NCBI RefSeq assembly: GCF_021277265.1
Contig: NZ_JAJSOH010000008.1
Span: 1 to 64,000, forward strand
Source: Kineosporia rhizophila
GTDB taxonomy: Bacteria; Actinomycetota; Actinomycetes; Actinomycetales; Kineosporiaceae
Length of the DNA: 64,000 nucleotides
Direction: 5' to 3'
Below the pieces are notes generated by a model. The model saw only the letters and a list, made by a program, of their open reading frames with translations, was not told the origin of the DNA and did not search any database. The translations under genes and the position numbers were made by a program. The stretch's first letter is position 1; every line of letters starts with the position of its first letter. Of the stretch, positions 17,401 to 24,975 are shown piece after piece.

Positions 17401-18642
17401 TTACGAACCGTCGGCCTTCTGGTAGAGCGGCACGAACAGTTCCTTGAACTTCGCCGCGCTGTTCGGGAACGAGTTCTCGAGGCTGTGCCGGCCGCCCTGG
17501 CCGTCGGTGTAGTCGTACTCGAAGTAGGCCGCGTACGCCACGTTGTTGGCCGGGTCGGTGATGAAGTCGTACATCCGCTGGATGTAGTCGGGGTTGTCGT
17601 GGCCGCCGATGCCGTCTGGGCGGGCCCAGACCCCCCACTCCGGGATGGACAGCGGCTTGCCGTGGTCCTTGGCGAACTGCGACCAGTACTGCAGACCGCG
17701 GTCGCCGCCGTAGATCGACACGTCCCAGGCCTTCTTCTGGGCCTTCACGTAGCAGGCGCTGTCGCAGTCGTCCGGGTACGGGTAGGCCGCGCCGGACACG
17801 TCGTAGGCGTCCACCCCGACGTAGTCGACCACGTCGTCACCGGGGTAGTAGTTCGCCGCGTCGTACTTGTTCGGCCCGCCGTTGACGTTCCAGTCGAACT
17901 CGAACTTCGCACCGTCCACCGAGCGCATGGTCTCGACGACGTTGCGGTAGAACGCCTTCCAGCTCTCGGCGTCGTCGCTGGCCCACTTCCACGACTCCAG
18001 GTTGAACTCCCAGCCGACGCGCAGGACCGCGTCCTCCTGGCCGGCCTTGACCAGGTTGTCGGCGAGGTTGCGGAAGTAGTCGTTGTAGTCGCCCGCGGCC
18101 CCGGCCTGGATGCTCACGCCCTCGACGTCGGTGGGCAGCAGGGGTACGCCGTAGACCAGGCGGTACGGGGTGTCGGCCCACTCGTCGAACAGGTACTGCG
18201 GGTTGGCGATGTTGTCCCAGGTGCCGCGGGCCGAGAAGTCGACCACGTACTCGACGTCGGCCCCCAGCCACTGCTGGTACGCCTCGACGTTGTCGGCCGA
18301 GGTCTGCCGGAACACCCCGAACTTGGTGCCGGTGCCCCCAGTGCTGCCCTCGCCGGCCGAGGCGCTGGGGGTGGGGGAGCTGGTCTCGTCGTCCGAACCC
18401 TGGGTGACCGCGAAGATCACGCCGATCAGCGCGAGCAGCGCCACCACCGCCCCGGCGGCCAGCAGTTTCTTGCGCGCGCCACCGGTGGCCGGGGGCTTGC
18501 CGCCCGGGCCCGACGGGGGATCGGCCGGCCCGCCCGGGATGGGGCTGGTCGCGGCGGCCGGATCGCTCTCCGGCGCCGCGTGCCGGCCACTCCCGTGGGA
18601 CAACCCGCTCTGGTGGGCGTCGTCCGATGGCGTGGCGCGCAT
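17401..18642 (-). CDS. Membrane-anchored GH26-like glycoside hydrolase
   Basis: Predicted extracellular hydrolase of 413 residues. A Pro/Gly/Ser-rich cytoplasmic part (1-57) leads to a basic-flanked transmembrane anchor (about 58-80) and a Ser/Thr linker. A TIM-barrel-like domain starting at KFGVFRQTSADN follows. Candidate acid/base E212 is in LRVGWEFN and candidate nucleophile E335 in LSIPEWGVW, the arrangement of family 26 beta-mannanases and relatives. One likely disulfide is CDSAC (293-297). The substrate, a mannan, glucan or own-wall glycan, is not determinable. Confidence 0.8.
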   Translation of the reverse strand: MRATPSDDAHQSGLSHGSGRHAAPESDPAAATSPIPGGPADPPSGPGGKPPATGGARKKLLAAGAVVALLALIGVIFAVTQGSDDETSSPTPSASAGEGSTGGTGTKFGVFRQTSADNVEAYQQWLGADVEYVVDFSARGTWDNIANPQYLFDEWADTPYRLVYGVPLLPTDVEGVSIQAGAAGDYNDYFRNLADNLVKAGQEDAVLRVGWEFNLESWKWASDDAESWKAFYRNVVETMRSVDGAKFEFDWNVNGGPNKYDAANYYPGDDVVDYVGVDAYDVSGAAYPYPDDCDSACYVKAQKKAWDVSIYGGDRGLQYWSQFAKDHGKPLSIPEWGVWARPDGIGGHDNPDYIQRMYDFITDPANNVAYAAYFEYDYTDGQGGRHSLENSFPNSAAKFKELFVPLYQKADGS

Positions 18643-18900
18643 GGTTCGCAGACCTTTCCGGTACGGGGGTGCGGCGAACTGCTGTCGCCTCTCGCAACTC
18701 TAACGCTGCGGAAGAGATGGGACCGCTGTCCGCCGATCGTTGGCAGTCTCGAGAGTGCCTGGTGATCGCGGTGAATCCGCTGAGAATCGCCGCGATTACG
18801 CACCGGCGCACGCTCAGCCCGGGAACCCGGATTCACCCGTCTGGCAGCCCGCGGATCGAGTGACCGGTCGTGTGCTCTCTGTGGTCGCTCCGAGAAGTGC

Positions 18901-18934
18901 TTGAGATTTCAACTAAGTCGTCCTACCTTTGAAA
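18901..18934 (+). promoter_or_regulatory. Probable leaderless promoter with overlapping inverted repeat
   Basis: TTGAGA (18901-18906), a 17-bp spacer and TACCTT (18924-18929) place the transcript start at or next to the ATG at 18936. No Shine-Dalgarno is present. The inverted repeat TTTCAA (18907-18912) / TTGAAA (18929-18934) overlaps the promoter and could bind a repressor. Confidence 0.55.
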
Positions 18935-18935
18935 C

Positions 18936-19814
18936 ATGACCTCCACGGTGGACCCCACGGCGCCCGGTGCGGCGTTCGATGCCTTCCTTCCCGGAGCACT
19001 GGCCACCAGCCGGGCGCAGCGCGACTGGACCCCCGCCGACGGTGCCCTGCCGGCGCTCTACCTCTCCCACGGTGCGCCCCCGCTCTTCGACGACGGCCCC
19101 TGGATGGATCAGCTGCACGCCTGGGCGCAGCAGATGCCCAAGCCGAAGAGCATCCTGATCATCAGCGCGCACTGGGAGTCGGCGCCGCTCAGCCTGACCA
19201 GCCCGCTGGCCCACACCCCGCTGGTCTACGACTTCGGCGGGTTCGCCCAGCGCTACTTCGAGATGCAGTACCGCACCCCGGACGCAGCCGCTCTGGCCGC
19301 GTTGGTCACCTCGGTGATGCCGGACGTGGAGACGGTGCACCAGCACAACAGCCGGGGCCTGGACCACGGCGCCTGGGTGCCGCTGAAGGTGATGTACCCG
19401 CTCGGCGACGTGCCGGTGCTGCAGCTGAGCATCCCCACCCATGACCCGGCCAAGCTGATGGAACTGGGCCGGCGCCTGCGCCCACTGCGGGAGCAGGGTG
19501 TGCTGATCATCGGCTCCGGCTTCATGACCCACGGCCTGCCGTTCCTGACCCGTGAGGCGTTCGCCGGCAAGATCCCGGGCTGGTCGGCCGACTTCGACTC
19601 CTGGGCCCAGGAGACGCTGGCCCGCGGCGACGTGGACACGCTGATGAACTACCTGAAACGTGCTCCCGGTCTGCCCTACTCGCACCCCACGGTGGAGCAC
19701 TTCGTGCCGGCGTTCATCACGCTGGGCGCCGCCTCGAACCCGGAAGCCCCGGTCACCACGACCATCGAGGGCTACATGTGGGGGCTGTCCAAGCGGTCGT
19801 TCCAGGTCGCCTGA
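18936..19814 (+). CDS. DODA-type (LigB family) extradiol dioxygenase
   Basis: Class III extradiol ring-cleavage dioxygenase of the 4,5-DOPA dioxygenase/YgiD type, 292 residues. Visible metal-site segments are LYLSHGAPPLF, IISAHWES and LDHGAWVPL, with FGGFAQRYFEMQY and GSGFMTHGLPFLT also typical. These enzymes use a non-haem metal to open catechol rings. The real substrate here is unknown. The gene stands alone, divergent from the GH26-like gene, with a promoter that predicts a leaderless transcript. Confidence 0.9.
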   Translation: MTSTVDPTAPGAAFDAFLPGALATSRAQRDWTPADGALPALYLSHGAPPLFDDGPWMDQLHAWAQQMPKPKSILIISAHWESAPLSLTSPLAHTPLVYDFGGFAQRYFEMQYRTPDAAALAALVTSVMPDVETVHQHNSRGLDHGAWVPLKVMYPLGDVPVLQLSIPTHDPAKLMELGRRLRPLREQGVLIIGSGFMTHGLPFLTREAFAGKIPGWSADFDSWAQETLARGDVDTLMNYLKRAPGLPYSHPTVEHFVPAFITLGAASNPEAPVTTTIEGYMWGLSKRSFQVA

Positions 19815-19826
19815 GCGGTCTCGGTC

Positions 19827-19853
19827 GCCTCCCAGCCCGCTCGGCTGGGAGGC
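19827..19853 (+). terminator. Hairpin terminator after the dioxygenase gene
   Basis: A perfect 11-bp stem, GCCTCCCAGCC with its complement, and a 5-nt loop directly downstream of the dioxygenase stop. Confidence 0.8.
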
Positions 19854-19893
19854 AACCTATGGACGTCCTACCGCCCCGAGCGTCCATAGGTTG
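19853..19893. terminator. Second inverted repeat at the convergent gene junction
   Basis: A perfect 13-bp inverted repeat, CAACCTATGGACG and its complement, with a 15-bp centre that contains the Nudix gene stop. It most likely acts as the terminator of the minus-strand Nudix gene. A protein-binding palindrome is the alternative. Confidence 0.6.
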
Positions 19894-20404
19894 TGTATTC
19901 AGTGGTCCCCTGGGCAAGGGCGGTGAGCGACGCCACCAGCCGCCGGAGCAACGACGGGGCGAGTGGGACGGAAGGCAGATCCTCCGGGGCCACCCAGTGC
20001 GCCGCCCGTAACTCGCTCTCCTGCAGCTGAATCGAATCGATCTGGGTAGGGCTCAGCGTCCCGCCGTCGAAGACGAACTGCAGCTGATCGCCCCAGACCC
20101 CGTGCCGCGGCACCCAATCGACCACCAGCAGCCGCCCGGGCACGGTCTCCAGCCCCAGCTCCTCGGCCAGCTCGCGGGTACACCCCAGGTGCGGGTCCTC
20201 GTTCGCCTCGACCACCCCGCCGGCCATCACCCAGGTGGGCTTGTAGACGGCCTCCAGCAGCAGCACCCGGCCCTGTCCATCACGGATCAGCGCGGCCGCC
20301 GCAACGTTCTTGGACGGCAGGCGGGACGCGATGCCCGGGTTGAACTCGGCCTCCGGCACACCCTCGGTGAGCAGGTCGTCGTCGAGCGAGGGAACAGTGG
20401 TCAC
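19868..20404 (-). CDS. Nudix hydrolase
   Basis: Pyrophosphohydrolase-fold protein of 178 residues when started at GTG 20404. The Nudix box is intact: GGVVEANEDPHLGCTRELAE then ELGL, matching the GX5EX7REUXEEXGU pattern. LLLEAVYKPTWVMAGG precedes it and QLQFVFDGGTL follows. Substrate cannot be predicted; actinobacterial relatives act on nucleotide-type diphosphates. It is divergent from the paiB pseudogene. Confidence 0.88.
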   Translation of the reverse strand: MTTVPSLDDDLLTEGVPEAEFNPGIASRLPSKNVAAAALIRDGQGRVLLLEAVYKPTWVMAGGVVEANEDPHLGCTRELAEELGLETVPGRLLVVDWVPRHGVWGDQLQFVFDGGTLSPTQIDSIQLQESELRAAHWVAPEDLPSVPLAPSLLRRLVASLTALAQGTTEYTTYGRSGR

Positions 20405-20559
20405 GACGCTCGATCGAACACCTCCCCGCGCGGGAGGTGCAAGCTCCGAGGGGCCACGGTGGCGGAGTTCACCGGATCGACCCACCGCCGTCGACTTCAT
20501 GGCCGCTGGACACGGATTGGCCGTAGACCCCCTGAGCTCAGCCCGCACACACTCGTGCC

Positions 20560-21212
20560 GTGTATGTCCCCGCCCACTTCGCTGCTACCCCCGAGCAGAT
20601 CCACGAGCTCCTGACCCGCCCCGCCGCCGCCGACCTGATCACGCCCACGGCTGACGGCCTGGTCGCCACCTTCCTCCCCCTGCTGTTTGACCCCTCTGCC
20701 GGACCGCAGGGAGCTCTCCTGGGACACCTGGCCCGCAACAACCCGCACTGGCAGTCCCCGCCCACCGGCGAGTCGCTGGTCATCCTGCGCGGCCCCGACA
20801 GCTACGTCTCGCCCTCCTGGTACGCCAGCAAGGCCGAGCACGGCCGGGTGGTGCCGACCTGGAACTACCTGACCGCCCACGTCTTCCCCCAGCCCTAGAG
20901 GGCCGGGAGGTGCCCCCAGGCGACCTGGTGATCCACGACGACGTGGCCTGGCTGGAGACCCTGGTGAACCGGCTCACCGACCAGCACGAGGCCGGCCGCA
21001 CCCCGGCCTGGGCGGTCGACGACGCCCCGCCGAAGTTCGTCGCGGGCCAGCTGCGCGCGATCGTGGGGGTCGAGCTGCGGATCACCCGGATCGAAGCCAA
21101 GGCCAAACTCAGCCAGAACCGGCCCGAGGCCGACCGCGAGGGAGTGGTCGCGGGGCTGCTGGCGGTGGGGGACGAGGCCGGGGCCGATGCGGTGCGGAGC
21201 GCCGCGCAGTAG
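20560..21212 (+). pseudogene. PaiB-like FMN-binding regulator, frameshifted by a 32-bp insertion
   Basis: The 5' part (GTG 20560, MYVPAHFAATPEQIHELL through PTWNYLTAHVF) and the 3' part (GDLVIHDDVAWL through VDDAPPKFVAG and KAKLSQNRPEADREG) are the two halves of one PaiB-family protein. They lie in different frames, separated by a stop at 20896-20898. Removing 20887-20918 (32 bp) joins them exactly where family members continue (HVYG-LVIHDD). The inserted DNA contains the short repeat also found at 7154. A GTG at 20910 could start a stand-alone C-terminal fragment, but a working full protein is not expected. Confidence 0.85.
20893..20917 (+). repeat. Short dispersed hairpin repeat, copy B
   Basis: Matches copy A (7154-7178) at 23 of 25 positions: CCCTAGAGGGCC then GGAGGTGCCCCC. 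CCCCCA stands on both sides (20886-20891 and 20913-20918), which looks like a duplicated target or slippage product. It interrupts the PaiB-like gene. Confidence 0.65.
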
Positions 21213-21231
21213 CGCTGCGAGTGCTTTCGGG

Positions 21232-22971
21232 TCACTCCAGCAGATCGGCCACGTTGGGCGTGCCGGGTTCTCCGAGGAGATCCAGGCGAGCTTGGGCACG
21301 GGCGGCCAGAGAGAGTGGTGAGACACCGTCAACCAGTTGAGCGTGTGCCACCCGGTCCAGCGCTGCTCCCACCAGAGGCGCGGTGGTGCGCAGAGTGACT
21401 TCCAGCCCTGCCGCAGACGCGGCTCCGCCGTGCAGGACGACATTGCGCATCCGGTAGAGCCGCTGAAAAGCGCTCTCCAGGTGGCTACGGAGCTCGGTCA
21501 GCGCTGGGTGCGGATCGGCAAGGAGAGCGAGGACCCGTTCCTGGGCGGCTGCCGCCTCTGGGGTGGAAACGGACAGGCAACCGCCTTGGGCGTAGTGGTC
21601 CAGCATCACCCGGCACCTTGCTCGGTTGGTGTCGGCAAGCGCCAGATGCTGTGCGAAGTCCTCGGCCGCCGGAATCCGGTCCGCCCTCTCCTGCGCCCGT
21701 GGTCCCGACACTCCCACCGCATTCACTGAAGACGTCTGCCCGGCTTGCCCGTATGAAAGGGCGGTGAGTTCGGCCCGAGGCCATGAACACGCCACCAGAG
21801 CGGCTGCACGAAGGCTCACCACGACGCCTCGCCCCTGCTGAGCGTCCTCCGGGTCGCCGGGAGAACAGAGAAGAGACTCCAGGGCCGACCAGCCGCTGGC
21901 AATGGCCGGCCCGCGGGAACCGCTGTGATTCAGGGCCGCAGCCAGTTCGAGGGCGTCGTCCAGGACCGTGGGCTCGATGCCGACATCATGAATCTTCTTC
22001 TCTCGGACCAGCGATTTCACGAAGACGCTGCGATGCGGGTTGTCCAGACCGAAAAGCTTGACTCCCGACAGGTCGGCTGTGGCGGGGTCGTGTATCCACG
22101 CGGCATCGAACGCCTTGATATGTGTGTAGCCGGCCGCATAGCTCGCCCGCGCCAGGAGCCGGTCCCTGATGGCTGCGGTCTGCTCGGCGGCCGCATAGCT
22201 GTCCAGGGCGGGTAAGCGGTAATGGAACCCGCCTACATAGCGCGGCACGGCCTGCCCTGCGCGCGTGCCGCCACGTTCTGTCAGCCAGGTCTTGACCTGC
22301 GGACCGGTTCGCCAGTTCGGCTGCTGTCGGGCCGTCGTCTCCTTCGGCATGACTTCGAAGGGCAGAAGCACGTCGTAGAGGCGGCGCTCGCAGCAGTCGA
22401 GTGCCATCGCGTCCTCAAAAACGTCTTGCAGGCTGCTCCTGGCCTCGATGTGCCGACGCATCCCGGCGTGCAGGTGGGCCATGCTGTAGCCGCGGTCGAG
22501 CAGATGCGATGCGACGGCGCGAGCTACTCGCTCAGGTCCCGGGGGCGAGGCCGAGGTCACGGCTTCGGCCCAGCGCTTCAGGTATCCGTCGGCAACGTGG
22601 GGAACGAGTTGCTCCAGTGTCCGCCAGTGCCTTGTGTCGTAGTGCGCGCCTGACTTCAATTCATCGGCGACGGACCGTCTGAGCCTTCCCGAAGCAACGC
22701 CTCGGTCTTGGCCGACGGCGCGTTGCATCTCGTGACAGAAGTTGAGGAGCGCCGCCTCTCGCAGAACGTTCTGGTTCCGCCATCGAGAGGCCTCCAGCAC
22801 TTCGTACAGCCCACCCACGGTTCCGGCGTTCCACAGTCTTCGCTGCCACGGTGAACTGGCGAAGTAGAACTCCTTGAGGCGGACGGCGACATGGGTTGCG
22901 TACCAGTCCTGACCAATTACTCCTTGCATCAGTGGAACGCCCGAGAGGGCGGCGTCCTGGGGGTTGCTCAT
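21232..22971 (-). CDS. Large uncharacterised protein with HEPN-like C-terminus
   Basis: No family is recognised with certainty. From ATG 22971 (MSNPQDAALSG) the protein has 579 residues, soluble, mostly helical; the frame is open further upstream to 23190. Near residues 505-516 it carries LYRMRNVVLHGG, where RNVVLH fits the R-X4-6-H motif of HEPN domains, common in RNases of defence and stress systems and in Apea-type proteins. The preceding helix (LRSHLESAFQRL) fits too. It lies alone, with its 5' end about 440 bp from the left end of the integrated element, and may belong to an older insertion. Confidence 0.7.
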   Translation of the reverse strand: MSNPQDAALSGVPLMQGVIGQDWYATHVAVRLKEFYFASSPWQRRLWNAGTVGGLYEVLEASRWRNQNVLREAALLNFCHEMQRAVGQDRGVASGRLRRSVADELKSGAHYDTRHWRTLEQLVPHVADGYLKRWAEAVTSASPPGPERVARAVASHLLDRGYSMAHLHAGMRRHIEARSSLQDVFEDAMALDCCERRLYDVLLPFEVMPKETTARQQPNWRTGPQVKTWLTERGGTRAGQAVPRYVGGFHYRLPALDSYAAAEQTAAIRDRLLARASYAAGYTHIKAFDAAWIHDPATADLSGVKLFGLDNPHRSVFVKSLVREKKIHDVGIEPTVLDDALELAAALNHSGSRGPAIASGWSALESLLCSPGDPEDAQQGRGVVVSLRAAALVACSWPRAELTALSYGQAGQTSSVNAVGVSGPRAQERADRIPAAEDFAQHLALADTNRARCRVMLDHYAQGGCLSVSTPEAAAAQERVLALLADPHPALTELRSHLESAFQRLYRMRNVVLHGGAASAAGLEVTLRTTAPLVGAALDRVAHAQLVDGVSPLSLAARAQARLDLLGEPGTPNVADLLE

Positions 22972-23369
22972 TGCCCGAGTGTGCCCGTATCTTGAAAGTC
23001 GCTGCCCCGGGCAGCCCAAGTTCTGAAGTAGGGGAGCCGCCTCCTTGGAGGCCGCTCCCCACTTTTCTTTTGCCTGACCTGGCGGTTCGTCCCTTTCGAC
23101 GCTGCGAGTCGTTACGTGTGGTTCTCGTGGGCTCGGGGTCGAGGTGCAGCCCGGGTGCGTGCTCTCGCGGGCAACGCCGAAACAATGCACTAGTGATGTA
23201 CGTCACTGCATAGCAGGAGTCCTCGGGTGATGAGGGTGGCGTCCAGATCTGGGGTCGGCAGCAGCAGGCAGGGCGTAACGGGGGCAAGGATCTTGAAAAC
23301 TTGGACGCGCATGAGACGCGGACACCCGTAGATCCCCGCTCCCACCCGGTGACGCCCGGACAAACGCCG

Positions 23370-23411
23370 AAACGCCCACCAACCTGCTTGCGCAGATCAG
23401 CGGGCGTTTCG
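23370..23411. terminator. tRNA-terminator-like hairpin next to the left attachment site
   Basis: AAACGCCC pairs with GGGCGTTT around an inner CTGC/GCAG stem. It is the counterpart of the better-conserved hairpin at 52074-52115. Confidence 0.6.
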
Positions 23412-23468
23412 CCTGGTGTGGCTGGTGCAGGGTTCGAACCTGCGTAGGCTGAGCCGTCTGATTTACAG
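23412..23468. repeat. attL: 57-bp direct repeat with tRNA-Tyr 3' half
   Basis: Identical base for base to 52116-52172. It holds the tRNA-Tyr sequence from the anticodon loop to the 3' end (minus sense). Beyond it the tRNA 5' half is replaced by unrelated sequence, so this copy is not a functional tRNA gene. Confidence 0.93.
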
Positions 23469-23824
23469 ACGGACCGCCAAACCGTCTTCAGCTGGGCCGA
23501 TGCGCCCCTGGCTCAACTCCTCGGCGCCCATTGGGCGAGAAGCTACGTCGGCGGTTTGATGGAAGACGTCTAACGCTAGGCGCCCCCGCCCCGCCCCAGG
23601 AGACCCTCGAGACGACTTTTTGAGGGTGGGGCCAGATGGGATGCCGCAGACCTCACGTCAAGTGCGCGACCCGGCCCGTTTCTGCAAGTTCTACTTGATT
23701 GTCCGGGCTGTGCGAGGCCGGCCTCGATCCTGCCCGTCCTCACCCCGTGAGTGATCCCGTCCTGGGCCTGCGGCAGCTGCTGAATCAGTTCGGAATATTT
23801 TGGGCATGAACTTGAGCATCAGAC

Positions 23825-23855
23825 TTGCATGACTACGGCATGGTCCTGGTATGCT
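23825..23855 (+). promoter_or_regulatory. Probable promoter giving a leaderless XRE-ImmA transcript
   Basis: TTGCAT (23825-23830) and TATGCT (23850-23855) with a 19-bp spacer. The -10 ends 7 bp before ATG 23863, where no Shine-Dalgarno is seen, so the mRNA probably starts at or beside the start codon. Confidence 0.55.
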
Positions 23856-23862
23856 CCTACTC

Positions 23863-24969
23863 ATGAGGGTGGACGCGGACAGGCACGGCCTGGGGGATGC
23901 AGTAGCCCAAGTGAGGCAGGTGCTGGGCTTCACTCAGGCGCAGCTTGCTGAGAGAGCGGGCCTCTCGCAGGGGTATGTGTCGCGGATTGAAGGTGGGGTG
24001 CTCGAATTAACAGAGCCATATTTGAGTCAGATAGCCGAGGCCATGTGGTGCCCGATCGATCTGCTGACGGATCCTGGAGTGGTCCTCTCTCCCGGCGTCT
24101 CCTGTGTTCATCATCGACGAAAAAAGAGTCGGCTCTCCGCTGGCTCGGTGAAGCGGATTGAAGGACTGGCGAACTTGACCAGCCTCACGCTTACCCGTCT
24201 CATCGCGCACCTAAATTCGGCCAATGCAGTTAAAGTTCGCCTGCCTCAAGTTGGCACAGGAGCCACCGCAAGCCCAACGGGACTTGCACAAGAGATACGT
24301 GAGATGGCAGGAATAGGAGGCAAGCCAGTCGCTAGTGTTGCACAAATTGTCGAGGGCATCGGTGTGCCGATTATGCGACGCCCTCTCACTGCCCCTACGC
24401 CGAGGGTCGGATCTGTGGGGCAGGATGGCATTAGCATGAGTGGCGCGGGTCGTCACCCCGTCATTATCGTTAATGAAGGCCTTTCTCCAGATCGTGAGAG
24501 ATTTACTATCGCGCACGAACTTGGTCATATCGTATTGCATCAAGGAATGGCTGCTTCAGCCGATGACGAAGTCGAGTCCGAAGCTAACGATTTTGCGGCT
24601 CGGTTGCTTCTTCCGCGCGAATCGATGGACGACGCACTCGAGGGCATGACAGAGGGAAATCTTCGGAGCCTACTCGAACTGAAGAATGAATGGGGTGTAT
24701 CTATATCGGCTCTTATTGAGCAAGGTAAGCGCCTCGGTAAGATCGATTCTGAGACGTATCGGAAATTACGCATTCGTCTTGCCAGGATGGGGTGGGACAA
24801 GCTGGAACCGGGGGACGTGCAGCGGGAAGAGCTTTTGCTCCTGGGGGACATTCTTGAACGTCTGCGCCAGCAGGGCTTGAGTGAAACGGACCTTGCGCGC
24901 ATCTCCTTGATGCGGATCGAAGATTTTCGACGAGTGTATATTTCTCAGCTGTCAGATCGAGGAGAATAG
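23863..24969 (+). CDS. XRE-family regulator fused to ImmA/IrrE metallopeptidase
   Basis: Two-domain regulator of 368 residues. The N-terminal helix-turn-helix reads LGFTQAQLAERAGLSQGYVS. The ImmA/IrrE peptidase domain holds HELGH at 218-222 (RFTIAHELGHIVLHQG) and downstream ESEANDFAARLLLP, the usual third-ligand region. In ICEBs1, ImmA cleaves the element repressor; in Deinococcus, IrrE controls the DNA damage response. Here repressor and protease are in one chain. ATG 23863 fits the promoter; an ATG at 23851 lies inside the -10. The next gene begins 6 bp later, suggesting co-transcription. Base composition is more AT-rich than the host genes. Confidence 0.9.
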   Translation: MRVDADRHGLGDAVAQVRQVLGFTQAQLAERAGLSQGYVSRIEGGVLELTEPYLSQIAEAMWCPIDLLTDPGVVLSPGVSCVHHRRKKSRLSAGSVKRIEGLANLTSLTLTRLIAHLNSANAVKVRLPQVGTGATASPTGLAQEIREMAGIGGKPVASVAQIVEGIGVPIMRRPLTAPTPRVGSVGQDGISMSGAGRHPVIIVNEGLSPDRERFTIAHELGHIVLHQGMAASADDEVESEANDFAARLLLPRESMDDALEGMTEGNLRSLLELKNEWGVSISALIEQGKRLGKIDSETYRKLRIRLARMGWDKLEPGDVQREELLLLGDILERLRQQGLSETDLARISLMRIEDFRRVYISQLSDRGE

Positions 24970-24975
24970 GTCCGT

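Larger units (their letters stand above)
22972..23862. other. Intergenic region around the left element end
   Basis: No gene is supported here. It contains a 94-bp block (23318-23411) resembling the integrase 3' flank at 52022-52115, the left attachment repeat (23412-23468), and an AT-richer stretch with a promoter leading into the XRE-ImmA gene. Confidence 0.6.

Noticed and set aside
20887..20918. Reading the paiB break as a sequencing error
   Set aside because: The disruption is a defined 32-bp insert matching a repeat found elsewhere in the window; a base-call error would not bring in that sequence.
20886..20918. Interpreting CCCCCA...CCCCCA as a clean target-site duplication
   Set aside because: Removing one copy plus the intervening bases takes out 27 bp, which does not restore the reading frame; 32 bp must be removed. 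Noted as suggestive only.
23412..23500. A second tRNA-Tyr gene
   Set aside because: Only the 3' half matches; sequence beyond 23468 cannot form the acceptor 5' strand or a D arm.
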